Shown piece after piece: positions 37,102 through 45,212 of a DNA stretch of 64,000 bases; the stretch's first letter is position 1, and each line of letters starts with the position of its first letter. Position numbers and translations under genes: made by a program. Under the pieces are notes generated by a model that had not been told where the DNA came from, did not search any database, and saw only the letters and a list, made by a program, of their open reading frames with translations. Origin of the DNA: Brevibacterium sp. S22 (GTDB lineage: Bacteria; Actinomycetota; Actinomycetes; Actinomycetales; Brevibacteriaceae); the NCBI RefSeq assembly GCF_004745485.1, contig NZ_RHFG01000002.1, positions 186,001-250,000 of the forward strand. The letters are read 5' to 3'.

Positions 37102-38660
37102 TTCCTGATGCGATCGGCCATGAGTTCGCCGACCATGATGGCTGCCAGATTGGTGTTCGCCCTCGGCACCGCCGGGAAGACGGAGGCGTCGACGACGTGG
37201 AGGCCCTCGATTCCGTGCACCCGACAATCGGCGTCGACGACGGTGGTCGGATCCTCAGCTCGGCCCATCCGGCATGTGCTCGTGCCGTGCTGCGCGTCGG
37301 CGACGGTGGCCAGCAGGTGGGCATCGAGAGCGTCGTCGTCATCGAGTGCGGCGAAGAGCTCGGGATTGCACTCCTCGACGGAGCCGCCGAGGACGGCTCG
37401 GACAGCGTCCTCGTCGAGCAGCTCCGCCAGGCGTCTGATCCCCACCCGCAGCCGCGTACGGTCGCTGTGGTCGGAGAGCATCTTCTCGGCGACTAGGGGT
37501 TGGTCGAGAGGATCGGCCGAGACCAGGCTGACGCTGCCGCGGGAGTCCGACTGATTGAGCCAGACGCCGAGGGCGCCGTATTCGGCGCCCGTGTTCGCCG
37601 TCGCCATGGAGATCACGCTCTGGTTCATCGACACGAACATGAGATCGTTGAACCTCCCGTCGCCGCTCGACCAGCGCACGCAGACATTCGTATGCCGATC
37701 ATTCGGAGTCGAGACCCCCGCCGAGGCGGTGAGCGGAAGCGTGATCGACGCCATCGCGTGGTCCTGCAGGCCCTGCCCGACGGGCAGATCGGCCCGGCAG
37801 TCGATCCCGAGCGACCGGAGATGCTCGCTGGGCCCGATGCCCGAGCGCATGAGGATCGCCGGGGAATGGATGACACCGGCACTGAGCACGATCGTCGCGG
37901 CGTACCGGTCCTCGGGCACCCCGTCGACGAGGACCCGGACACCGACGGCTCTCTCGCCCTCGAAAATGACACTGTCGACGGTCGCCTCGCCGAGGATGGT
38001 CAGCGTCGGCAGCTCGCGTGCCCCTTCGAGGTAGGCGTCGTTGACGCTGACCCGGCGCGAATCGCGGGAGTTGATCGGATAGGGAGAGACCCCGGTGGCC
38101 TGCGGTGCGTTGACGTCGGCGGCCCACGGGAATCCGGCGGCCAGTGCCGAATCGGCCAGGGCGGAATCGACCGCTCCCCACTTCTCACGAGGCGCACGGT
38201 AGATGGGAGTGGGTCCGGAGTCCCCGTGATAGTCGGCCGCTCCGAACTCCTCGTCGTCCTCGAGGGCGACGAAGGCGGGAAGCACCTCGGCGCCCGACCA
38301 GCTCTCGCAGCCGGTCTGCGCCCATTCGTCGAAGTCCTCGAGCGGAGGGCGGATGGCGATCTGCCCGTTGATCGCGGAGCTTCCGCCCACTCCTCGTCCG
38401 CGCCAGTACGGTGCCGTCGGCTGTGCCTCGGTGCGGGTGGCCTCGAGATCGGTCCACATCATGCCGTCGATGGCAGCGGGGTCCATGATCGCGACCGCGG
38501 GATTCGGCGATCTCCAGGCCTCGTGCATCTGCGCTGACCGATAGTCGCGACCGGCCTCGAGGAGGAGGACGCGTTTGCCCTGCTGTGCCGAGCGCACGGC
38601 GAATGCTGCGCCGGCTGAGCCTGCTCCGACGACGATGATGTCCCAGTTGTCTTCTTTCAC
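37098..38660 (-). CDS. GMC-family FAD-dependent oxidoreductase (choline dehydrogenase-like)
   Basis: A 520-residue flavoprotein. The ADP-binding motif is IIVVGAGSAGAAFAVRS with LLLEAG; the first GMC signature region is YWRGRGVGGSSAINGQI; the second is GVIHSPAILMRSGIGP. The C-terminal active-site area has HGTSTCRMG and a later PRANTNLAAIMVGE. Such enzymes oxidise alcohols including choline. It is the first gene of the leftward operon with two ALDHs, under the promoter region shared with a GbsR-type regulator. Confidence 0.92.
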   Translation of the reverse strand: MKEDNWDIIVVGAGSAGAAFAVRSAQQGKRVLLLEAGRDYRSAQMHEAWRSPNPAVAIMDPAAIDGMMWTDLEATRTEAQPTAPYWRGRGVGGSSAINGQIAIRPPLEDFDEWAQTGCESWSGAEVLPAFVALEDDEEFGAADYHGDSGPTPIYRAPREKWGAVDSALADSALAAGFPWAADVNAPQATGVSPYPINSRDSRRVSVNDAYLEGARELPTLTILGEATVDSVIFEGERAVGVRVLVDGVPEDRYAATIVLSAGVIHSPAILMRSGIGPSEHLRSLGIDCRADLPVGQGLQDHAMASITLPLTASAGVSTPNDRHTNVCVRWSSGDGRFNDLMFVSMNQSVISMATANTGAEYGALGVWLNQSDSRGSVSLVSADPLDQPLVAEKMLSDHSDRTRLRVGIRRLAELLDEDAVRAVLGGSVEECNPELFAALDDDDALDAHLLATVADAQHGTSTCRMGRAEDPTTVVDADCRVHGIEGLHVVDASVFPAVPRANTNLAAIMVGELMADRIRK

Positions 38661-38744
38661 GTCACATCTTCCTTGAGAACGAGTAGTTTGGGAGCCAGTG
38701 GCGGATCGTTCCGCTCAGCACCTAGAATGACTGACATCACAAAG

Positions 38745-38778
38745 TTCAGTCAATAGTGAATGTTCATCAAGGACTGAA
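38745..38778. promoter_or_regulatory. Operator-like dyads between GMC gene and GbsR-type regulator
   Basis: Two nested dyads: TTCAGT (38745-38750) with ACTGAA (38773-38778), and inside them TGAATGTTCA (38757-38766), a palindrome. The region lies between divergent start codons and is AT-rich. It is a likely binding site for the adjacent regulator. Confidence 0.5.
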
Positions 38779-38798
38779 TTGTTACGAAGGGGATCGAT

Positions 38799-39296
38799 GT
38801 GACGGCATCCGTGCCGGAAGGCAGCCCAGACGTGGAGGAGTCGCTGGTCGAGAGCTTCGGTCGACGTGTCGGCGAGGCGATGAGCTGGCCTCCGACGGCC
38901 GGTCGTGCGGCCGGAGTCCTCATGCTCAGTGAGTCACCGCTGACCATGGCCGAGCTGCAGGAGCGGCTCGCCGCCAGTAAGGGTTCGGTTTCGGAGACCA
39001 CGCGTCTGCTCATCGACAACGGAGTCATCGAGAGGTTCAAAGAGCCCGGTCAGCGGCAGTTCGTCTACCGCTGGCGAGCCGACGCCTGGGTGGGCTGTCT
39101 CGAGCACCAGCGGCAGACGACGACGCAGCTGCTCGAGTTCGCGGAATCGGCCGGACGCGCAGGCCGGGGACTTCCCCCGGTGCAGAGGGAGCGCATCGAG
39201 CAGATGAACGAGTACTACCGCTTCATGGCCGACCGCCTCGACGGGCTGCTCACGGAGTACTCGCAATCACCGACATCGGGCGTCGAGGGGCGGTAG
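38799..39296 (+). CDS. GbsR/MarR-type transcriptional regulator
   Basis: A 165-residue winged-helix protein resembling the GbsR family, which represses choline/betaine genes and responds to choline in Bacillus. The HTH reads TMAELQERLAASKGSVSETTRLLIDNG, followed by a wing FKEPGQRQFVYRW and a C-terminal helical part. GTG 38799 follows AAGGGG; the overlapping ATG at 38797 stops at once. Its divergence from the GMC-ALDH operon fits control of alcohol/choline oxidation. Confidence 0.83.
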   Translation: MTASVPEGSPDVEESLVESFGRRVGEAMSWPPTAGRAAGVLMLSESPLTMAELQERLAASKGSVSETTRLLIDNGVIERFKEPGQRQFVYRWRADAWVGCLEHQRQTTTQLLEFAESAGRAGRGLPPVQRERIEQMNEYYRFMADRLDGLLTEYSQSPTSGVEGR

Positions 39297-39310
39297 CGGG
39301 GAGAGTCCTT

Positions 39311-39655
39311 TCAGCCGAGAATGCAGAATTCATTGCCCTCGGGGTCTGCGAGGACGATCCACGGTTCGTCACCGGTCTGGCCCACATCGACACGACGTGC
39401 TCCGAGCTCGAGGAGGCGGGCCACCTCGGCGGCCTGATCATCGGGGCGGAAGTCGAGGTGAAGGCGATTCTTGACGACCTTCTCCCCTCGGTCGATGCCG
39501 ACGATGATGCCCGGCAGGCGATCGGGCGACTGACGGATCTCGATCTCCGTGTCGTTCTCGTCGACGATGACCCAGCCGAGCGCCCGTGCCCACCATCGCC
39601 CGAGCGTGAAGGGATCGGGCGAATCGATGACGATCTGTTCCCACGTCAGTGCCAT
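39311..39655 (-). CDS. VOC (glyoxalase-like) family protein
   Basis: A 114-residue single-module vicinal-oxygen-chelate protein. It starts MALTWEQIVIDSPDPFTLGRWW, the common beta-alpha opening of this subgroup, then HLDFRPDDQAAEVARLLELGARR and a WIVLADPEGNEFCIL end. Members bind metals or hydrophobic ligands; function is unknown. TATGCT lies exactly six bases before the ATG with no ribosome site, suggesting leaderless expression. It converges with the GbsR-type gene. Confidence 0.85.
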   Translation of the reverse strand: MALTWEQIVIDSPDPFTLGRWWARALGWVIVDENDTEIEIRQSPDRLPGIIVGIDRGEKVVKNRLHLDFRPDDQAAEVARLLELGARRVDVGQTGDEPWIVLADPEGNEFCILG

Positions 39656-39763
39656 GTGCTCAGCATAGGCCCGGGTGGCTGGACTGGGTAGATGCGCTGC
39701 ACCGGCGGGGTCCGGGGCCGACCGCCCGGGACCCCGCGGTGTAAGTCGTGCAGCCGGGGCGCT

Positions 39764-40093
39764 TCAGCCTTCGCGGATGGTCATCCTGGTGATCTGGTCG
39801 CCGTCGAGGTCGAAGGCGAACGAGGAGCGCCCATTGGCATGAGTCGAAGCCCAATCGCCGATCACGGTGACGCGGTCGTCCTCAACCGTGACCTCTTCGG
39901 GAGAGATGGTGCCGGTAGCGCCGATGAACTCCACGTCGCTCCAGCTCTTGATGGCGGCGCGACCGACGAATTCGCGGCCCCAGTCGTCGACGACGCCCTC
40001 TGGCGCGAAGGAGTCGAGGAAGCCCTGCTCGTCATGGTCGTTGACGACTTCGATGAAGGTCGCGATCGTCGTCGGTATCTGTGGTTCTGTCAT
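39764..40093 (-). CDS. SnoaL/NTF2-like protein
   Basis: A 109-residue NTF2-like protein: TTIATFIEVVNDHDEQGFLDSFAPE is the typical first helix, followed by VDDWGREFVGRAAIKSW and alternating strands. AGGAGT precedes the ATG at 40093. It sits downstream of the SDR gene on the same strand with a 100-bp gap, so it is probably co-transcribed. Its role (isomerase, hydrolase or binding) is not deducible. Confidence 0.82.
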   Translation of the reverse strand: MTEPQIPTTIATFIEVVNDHDEQGFLDSFAPEGVVDDWGREFVGRAAIKSWSDVEFIGATGTISPEEVTVEDDRVTVIGDWASTHANGRSSFAFDLDGDQITRMTIREG

Positions 40094-40193
40094 GATGACT
40101 CCTGATTCTCTGTGTCCGGTGCGGAACCTGTGTGTACGGGTGTCCGTGTGGTTCGCGGGTCTTTCGGTCGCGGCACCTTTCGGTCGCGGGGCC

Positions 40194-40949
40194 TCAGCGG
40201 GTGGTGTATCCGCCGTTGGCGAAGATCGTCTGGCCGGTGATCCACCAGCCGTCGGTGGCGAGGAAGCGGACGATGGGTGCGATGTCCTCGATCTGGGTGA
40301 GCTGGTTGCCCAGCGCCTGGGACTTGTGGAATTCGACGCGCTCCGGGGTCTCCTGACCATAGAAGAACGGCGTATCCATCGGCCCCGGCGCGATGGCCGT
40401 GACCGAGATGCTGCGCTCGCCGAATTCCTTTGCCGCTGCGCGGGTGAAGTGCTCGACGGGACTCTTGCCTCCGGCGTAGGTCGAATAGCCGTCGGTGAAG
40501 GCCGCAAGCAGGGCCGTGACGATGGTGATGATCTTGCCGCCGTCGGTCAGGTGCCTGCCGGCTTCCTTGATGAAGAAGTAGGCGGCCTTCGAGTTGATGT
40601 CGAACATCGAATCGTACTCGGCTTCGCTCGTCTCGGTGATCGGCTTGCGCAGGACCTTGCCCGTCGTATTCACGGCGATGTCGATCGGACCCAGAGCCGC
40701 CTCGGCGTCGGTGAAGAGCCGTTCGACCGCGGCCGCCCGGGTGAGGTCCCCGCTGAGCAGGACGCCGTTGACGCCCTGGTCCTCGATCGCGGCGAGTGTG
40801 TCCTCGGCGTCGGGGCGGGAGGATTCGGAGTTGTAGTGGATGGCGACATTCGCTCCGGCCGCGGCGGATTGGCGAGCGATGAGTCCGCCGAGGTTCTTTC
40901 CGCCGCCGGCGATGAGGATGTTCTTGTTTCGGAGTGTGCGTTCGGTCAT
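40194..40949 (-). CDS. Short-chain dehydrogenase/reductase
   Basis: A 251-residue SDR. The cofactor motif is degenerate but recognisable (LIAGGGKNLGGLIA for TGxxxGxG), NTTGKVL replaces NNAG, and the active Tyr-x-x-x-Lys occurs in YSTYAGGKSPVEHF; the C-terminus has FANGGYTTR. The arrangement is like FabG-type reductases. ATG 40949 was chosen after GGAGCG. It is divergent from a TetR gene across 63 bp, so TetR is its likely regulator. Confidence 0.88.
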   Translation of the reverse strand: MTERTLRNKNILIAGGGKNLGGLIARQSAAAGANVAIHYNSESSRPDAEDTLAAIEDQGVNGVLLSGDLTRAAAVERLFTDAEAALGPIDIAVNTTGKVLRKPITETSEAEYDSMFDINSKAAYFFIKEAGRHLTDGGKIITIVTALLAAFTDGYSTYAGGKSPVEHFTRAAAKEFGERSISVTAIAPGPMDTPFFYGQETPERVEFHKSQALGNQLTQIEDIAPIVRFLATDGWWITGQTIFANGGYTTR

Positions 40950-40964
40950 GATCGCTCCGTTCAT

Positions 40965-41006
40965 ATCGTTGTTATATGTCTGTATATCAACAGTACACGA
41001 TAATAT
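40965..41006. promoter_or_regulatory. SDR-TetR divergent promoter/operator
   Basis: An AT-rich stretch with an imperfect dyad, GTTATAT then ATATCAAC (about 40971-40991), and TAATAT (41001-41006) six bases before the TetR ATG. The close spacing suggests leaderless expression of the regulator and binding of TetR over both start points. Confidence 0.45.
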
Positions 41007-41012
41007 AGCGGT

Positions 41013-41726
41013 ATGACAGAATCCCCGACCGCTGATACACGGACTCAGCTGCTCAACGCGGCAGCCGACCTCATCGCAGAGTCTCCCGGGGAGGACTTCT
41101 CCCTGCGGGCGGTGTGTGACGCCGTCGGGGTGAAGATGCCGACGCTCTACCATTTCTTCGGCAGCAAGCAGGGGCTCATCGATGCTGTGATCACTCGCGG
41201 ATTCGATATGTATCTCGGTGAGAAGTCAGCGATGGAGTCGAGCGAGGATCCGATCCATGACCTCCGCAGGGGTTGGGATGCCCATGTGGAATTCGGACTG
41301 CGGAATCCCGGCTTCTACACCCTCATGTACGGCAAGGTCCGACCCGGGCATTCTCCCGTCGATCAGTCACGCCCGAGCGAGATCCTCAGGGCTCTCACCG
41401 CCGAGGCGGCCGCACAGGGTCGATTGGTCGTCGACTCACGACAGGCTGCAGCTCACGTCCTCGCGACGAATGTCGGACTCACGCTCCGTCTGATCGTTCT
41501 CGGCCACGACGACCAGGAGCTCTCGGCCGAGATCCGTGAAGGGGTGCTCGCCTCGATCACAGGCACATCGGCATCTGAGTCGCCTGAAGCGAGGTTCGGT
41601 CATTCGGTGATCGAGTATGCGGTTGCCCATCCCGGGGTGCTCGGACCCACGGAGACCCAGCTGCTCGTGCAGTGGACCCGACGCCTCAGCGAGCACGCCG
41701 AAGGATCAGACAGGAACACCCGTTAG
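41013..41726 (+). CDS. TetR-family transcriptional regulator
   Basis: A 237-residue regulator. The HTH is LLNAAADLIAESPGEDFSLR followed by AVCDAVGVKMPTLYHFFGSKQGLIDAVI. The C-terminal domain includes GLRNPGFYTLMYGKV, a pattern seen in the WHG-type TetR regulators. It is divergent from the SDR and NTF2-like genes and likely represses them in the absence of an unknown ligand. The promoter lies immediately before the ATG. Confidence 0.9.
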   Translation: MTESPTADTRTQLLNAAADLIAESPGEDFSLRAVCDAVGVKMPTLYHFFGSKQGLIDAVITRGFDMYLGEKSAMESSEDPIHDLRRGWDAHVEFGLRNPGFYTLMYGKVRPGHSPVDQSRPSEILRALTAEAAAQGRLVVDSRQAAAHVLATNVGLTLRLIVLGHDDQELSAEIREGVLASITGTSASESPEARFGHSVIEYAVAHPGVLGPTETQLLVQWTRRLSEHAEGSDRNTR

Positions 41727-41760
41727 CGGGCACAGTCGAATCGTCGAGTCCGCAGAATCG

Positions 41761-41817
41761 AGTTCCACAGCCTGTGATGTCAGGCAGTCTGTGATGTCAG
41801 GCCGGTTCCACAGCCTG
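41761..41817. repeat. Short nested direct repeats
   Basis: CTGTGATGTCAGGC occurs at 41772-41785 and 41789-41802, flanked by two copies of GTTCCACAGCCTG (41762-41774 and 41805-41817). They lie between TetR and the convergent DinB-like gene. The origin may be replication slippage; no function is evident. Confidence 0.7.
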
Positions 41818-41837
41818 CGTCGTCGGGTTTCGGTCTC

Positions 41838-42356
41838 TCAGCCTTCGACGTCGCCGAGGTGGTGGTGGACTTCGTGCCAGCCGTAGCGTGTGAGTGAGGC
41901 GATCGTGAACTCCCGGCCGTCGGCGCGCAGTCCCGTGCGCTGCCATTGTCCGTCTTCGAGCGCAGCCAGCGAGCCGGCATAGGCGGCTGCGGCCTCCTCG
42001 AGTCCGGCAAGCACCTCGGCGGCGGGTTGGTTCCTGTAGTCGGACTCCAGGGCGACGGCGTCGCCGTCGAAGTTCGGCAGGGTCGGGGCCTCCTCGGCGA
42101 GCATGAGGAGGGTGCGTCCGCGGAACTCGGTGAGGACGTCGCGAAGGTGGGCGGCGTATTCGACGGCGGACCAACGGTCCTCGCGGGGACGGTCGGCGGC
42201 GTCAGCGCGAGTGAGGACGGGAGACCAGGAGGCGGGCGCCTCGGCGATCCGAACTCTGAGCTCGATGACATCCTCGTCCCCGGTGAAGCCGCATTGGGCG
42301 CAGCCGATGTCGAGCACCTCGGCCCAGTCCCTCGTGTCCGGTTCGATCGGACTCAT
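41838..42356 (-). CDS. DinB-superfamily protein
   Basis: A 172-residue four-helix-bundle protein of the DinB/maleylpyruvate isomerase-like type. It has REDRWSAVEYAAHLRDVLTE, with the first metal-ligand histidine in the helix, and SLTRYGWHEVHHHLGDVEG at the C-terminus providing the other histidines. The early CAQCGF pair is an unusual addition. Some members use thiol cofactors; the role here is unknown. It overlaps the DUF488 gene by 4 bp, so the two are co-expressed. Confidence 0.83.
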   Translation of the reverse strand: MSPIEPDTRDWAEVLDIGCAQCGFTGDEDVIELRVRIAEAPASWSPVLTRADAADRPREDRWSAVEYAAHLRDVLTEFRGRTLLMLAEEAPTLPNFDGDAVALESDYRNQPAAEVLAGLEEAAAAYAGSLAALEDGQWQRTGLRADGREFTIASLTRYGWHEVHHHLGDVEG

Positions 42357-42733
42357 CCGTGCCTCCCACTGTCGAGGGTCTTCTTGAGGACCGCAGCCTG
42401 GCTGATGTCATCGCGTTTCGACGCCGTGAGCAGGGTGAGCGTGCCCTTCGCGGCGATGTTCTTGAGCTGGTCGAGCGCCTCGGCGCGGGTATTGTCCTTG
42501 AGCTCCTCGCGATATCGGCGGGCGAACTCGTCGTACTTGTCGGGATCGTGTCCGTACCACTGGCGCAGATCGGTCGAGGGGGCAACGTCCTTGAGCCACT
42601 CGTCGAGGTGGGCGTGCTCCTTGCTCACTCCGCGCGGCCACACGCGATCGACGAGCACTCTGCTGCCGTCGGACGACTCAGGGTCGTCGTAGATGCGGCG
42701 CACCCGGATCCGGGGATCGTTCGAGGTGGTCAT
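42353..42733 (-). CDS. DUF488-family protein (YeaO-like)
   Basis: A 126-residue protein typical of DUF488: VLVDRVWPRGVSKEHAHLDEW, then WYGHDPDKYDEFARRYREEL and a final TLLTASKRDDISQAAVL strand. Function is unknown; the family has a conserved pattern of Arg, Trp and Pro residues. GGAGGG precedes the ATG. It is first in a leftward two-gene unit with the DinB-like gene and diverges from the peroxidase gene. Confidence 0.9.
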   Translation of the reverse strand: MTTSNDPRIRVRRIYDDPESSDGSRVLVDRVWPRGVSKEHAHLDEWLKDVAPSTDLRQWYGHDPDKYDEFARRYREELKDNTRAEALDQLKNIAAKGTLTLLTASKRDDISQAAVLKKTLDSGRHG

Positions 42734-42875
42734 GGTCGTTCACTCCCTCCGCTCGCTTGGCTCCCAGTGTAGGACGAAGGACGGACTCATGGGGCGCGGT
42801 CTTGCGGGCAGGTGATGGTTCAGCCCAGGGAAGGGCCATGGTGTCGACCGTTGCCTTGGCTTCGGACCCCGAGCG

Positions 42876-42881
42876 TATAGT
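42876..42881 (+). promoter_or_regulatory. Putative -10 for the DyP-encapsulin operon
   Basis: TATAGT lies 72 bp before the peroxidase start, with TTGCCT at 42851-42856 as a poor -35 candidate (19-bp spacer). A strong GAGGAGA ribosome site lies at 42939-42945. The rest of the 219-bp gap shows no other gene. Confidence 0.4.
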
Positions 42882-42952
42882 GGGGACCCTCAGCACGATG
42901 ATGTGGTCTGCTGTGGGCCGATGGCGAACCTGCAACTCGAGGAGATGATGCA

Positions 42953-44194
42953 GTGACTGTCCAGAGTGAGGCGTTTCCCAACGGTGCGAACCCCCAGCAT
43001 GTGCTCGGTCCGCCGGCCCCGTCGGCGATCTTCCTCGTCCTCTCGGTCCGCCCCGGTGCGGAGGAGACGGTGAAGGACTTCCTCGGTGACATCGCGGGAA
43101 TCGTCCGGTCGGTCGGATTCCGCGCGCGGGAGGACCGCTTCAGCTGTGTGACCGGCATCGGCGCCGAATGCTGGGATCGGATGTTCCACGCTCCCCGACC
43201 GGCTCAGCTCCACCCCTTCATCGAACAGCGCGGCGACGTGCACACCGCCCCTTCGACCCCTGGTGATCTGCTGTTTCACATCCGTGCCCGGCGGCAGGAT
43301 CTGTGCTTCGAACTGGCAAGGCAGCTCATCGCTTCCCTGGGAGATGCTGTCGCCGTCGTCGACGAGGTGCACGGATTCCGATACTTCGACGAGCGGGACA
43401 TCATGGGCTTCGTCGACGGCACCGAGAACCCCGAGGACCAGGAGGCCGTGGACTCGGTCTTCCTCGGCCCCGAGGGTGAGGAGTTCGAAGGCAGCACCTA
43501 CGTCATCGTCCAGAAATACACCCACGACCTGTCCGCATGGGAGTCGCTGCCCGTCGAAGAACAGGAGGCGGCCTTCGGTCGGCACAAACTCTCCGACATG
43601 GAGTTCCCCGACGAGGACAAGGCGCCGAACTCGCATCTCACGCTCAACTCCGTCGAAAGCCCTGATGGCACGGAACATAAGATCGTCCGCGACAACATGG
43701 TCTTCGGCTCCGTCGAATCCGGTGAGTTCGGCACCTATTTCATCGGGTACGCCGCTGACGTCTCGGTGACCGAGCAGATGCTCGAGAACATGTTCATCGG
43801 CAAACCCCGGGGGACCTACGACCGGATTCTCGACTTCTCCACAGCGGAGACCGGAGGACTGTTCTTCGTCCCCACCCAGGACTTCCTCGACGACCCCGAC
43901 GGCCAACTGGGCGCTGCCGACGCGGCGGTGACCGGGGACGCCGGTCCTGAAGCGGCGGGCGTCGCCGCTCCGGGTGGACCGGCTTCCGTCGATCCCGACG
44001 ATGATGCGACGGACGGCGAAGTAGGGGACGGCAGTGATCCCGCGGCAGGGACAGTCTCGTCGGGAGGGGCCGCCTCGGCGGGGGATGAGCCCGGTGAGGG
44101 AGCGGGATCCGACGAGAATCCAGCCACCACTGACGAACCACAAGTGGACGACGGCAGCCTCGGAATCGGCAGCCTGAGAAGGAGAAGACAGTGA
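42953..44194 (+). CDS. DyP-type haem peroxidase, encapsulin cargo
   Basis: Dye-decolorising peroxidase, 413 residues. The distal catalytic Asp is in GFVDGTENP (Asp155), the proximal haem ligand is His228 in NSHLTLNS, the conserved Arg is in IVRDNMVFG (Arg246), and GTYFIGYAADV follows. From about residue 315 to 398 there is a flexible Ala/Gly/Asp-rich linker, ending in DDGSLGIGSLRRRRQ, the cargo-loading peptide that docks inside encapsulin shells. The GTG start follows GAGGAGA. Its stop overlaps the encapsulin start (GTGA). This is the classical Brevibacterium pairing. Confidence 0.96.
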   Translation: MTVQSEAFPNGANPQHVLGPPAPSAIFLVLSVRPGAEETVKDFLGDIAGIVRSVGFRAREDRFSCVTGIGAECWDRMFHAPRPAQLHPFIEQRGDVHTAPSTPGDLLFHIRARRQDLCFELARQLIASLGDAVAVVDEVHGFRYFDERDIMGFVDGTENPEDQEAVDSVFLGPEGEEFEGSTYVIVQKYTHDLSAWESLPVEEQEAAFGRHKLSDMEFPDEDKAPNSHLTLNSVESPDGTEHKIVRDNMVFGSVESGEFGTYFIGYAADVSVTEQMLENMFIGKPRGTYDRILDFSTAETGGLFFVPTQDFLDDPDGQLGAADAAVTGDAGPEAAGVAAPGGPASVDPDDDATDGEVGDGSDPAAGTVSSGGAASAGDEPGEGAGSDENPATTDEPQVDDGSLGIGSLRRRRQ

Positions 44195-45012
44195 ACAACC
44201 TCTATCGCGACATTGCTCCCATCACCGGCCCTGCCTGGGCGGAGATCGAGGAGGAGGCCAGGCGCACGTTCAAGCGCAACATCGCCGGTCGGCGCGTTGT
44301 CGACGTCGAGGGGCCGACCGGCTTCGAGACCTCCTCGGTGACCACCGGACACATCCGCGACGTCCAGTCGTACTCATCGGGACTGCATATTCGGCAGCGC
44401 ATCGTCCAGGAGTTCGTCGAACTGCGGGCTCCATTCACCGTCACCCGGCAGGCCATCGACGATGTCGCGCGCGGCTCCGGTGATTCGGACTGGCAGCCGG
44501 TGAAGGACGCGGCGACGACCATCGCCATGGCCGAGGACCGTGTGATCCTCCATGGACTCGACTCTGCGGGCATCGGCGGAATCGTCCCGAACTCGTCGAA
44601 CGCGACCGTCACCCTGCCCGATGCGGTGGAGGACTATGCGGACGCGGTGGCGCAGGCCCTGTCGAGTCTGCGCACGGCCGGAGTCGACGGGCCCTACAGC
44701 CTGCTGCTGTCCGAGGCCGAGTACACGAAGGTCTCGGAGTCGACCGACCACGGTTTCCCGATCCGCGATCACCTCTCCCGTCAGCTCGGCGCCGGAGAGA
44801 TCATCTGGGCTCCGGCCCTTGAGGGTGCTCTGCTCGTGTCGACCCGCGGTGGGGACTATGAGCTCCACCTCGGCCAGGATCTCTCGATCGGTTACCTCGG
44901 ACACGACCGTGAGACCGTCGACCTCTACCTGCAGGAGACCTTCGGTTTCCTCGCGCTCACCGATGAGTCCAGTGTGCCGCTGCATTCGGGAGCACAGCTC
45001 TGGTCGAACTGA
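44191..45012 (+). CDS. Encapsulin shell protein (linocin M18 family)
   Basis: HK97-fold protein that self-assembles into an icosahedral protein compartment. The 273-residue sequence (MNNLYRDIAPITGPAWAEIE, then GRRVVDVEGPTGFETS and AEDRVILHGLDSAGIGGI) agrees almost word for word with the B. linens encapsulin as I remember it. The C-terminus (SVPLHSGAQLWSN) is several residues longer. GTG 44191 overlaps the peroxidase stop. The shell should load the upstream DyP enzyme via its C-terminal peptide; a role in oxidative stress is likely. Confidence 0.97.
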   Translation: MNNLYRDIAPITGPAWAEIEEEARRTFKRNIAGRRVVDVEGPTGFETSSVTTGHIRDVQSYSSGLHIRQRIVQEFVELRAPFTVTRQAIDDVARGSGDSDWQPVKDAATTIAMAEDRVILHGLDSAGIGGIVPNSSNATVTLPDAVEDYADAVAQALSSLRTAGVDGPYSLLLSEAEYTKVSESTDHGFPIRDHLSRQLGAGEIIWAPALEGALLVSTRGGDYELHLGQDLSIGYLGHDRETVDLYLQETFGFLALTDESSVPLHSGAQLWSN

Positions 45013-45042
45013 GATTCGCAGTGAGCCGCCCCTGGACCCTTG

Positions 45043-45094
45043 GGTGGGCGAAATGGTCACGTCCGCCGCGGGATTTCGTGACCATTTCGCCCAC
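45043..45094. repeat. 52-bp palindromic element, copy 1
   Basis: Two perfect 18-bp arms (GTGGGCGAAATGGTCACG at 45044-45061 and its reverse complement at 45077-45094) around a 15-bp centre. It sits 30 bp after the encapsulin stop and could terminate that operon. A second copy (46266-46317) matches at about 47 of 52 positions, so it is a dispersed element rather than a simple terminator. Confidence 0.85.
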
Positions 45095-45212
45095 TTAGGA
45101 GAGTGCTTTCCGGCAATGACTCGAGCGTCGATTCCTGTGGATGGAGAATGTCTGTCCACAGGCTGATTCGCGGCTCTCCCCGTCTCCTGCAGGATGCGCC
45201 AGCATTGCAGGT

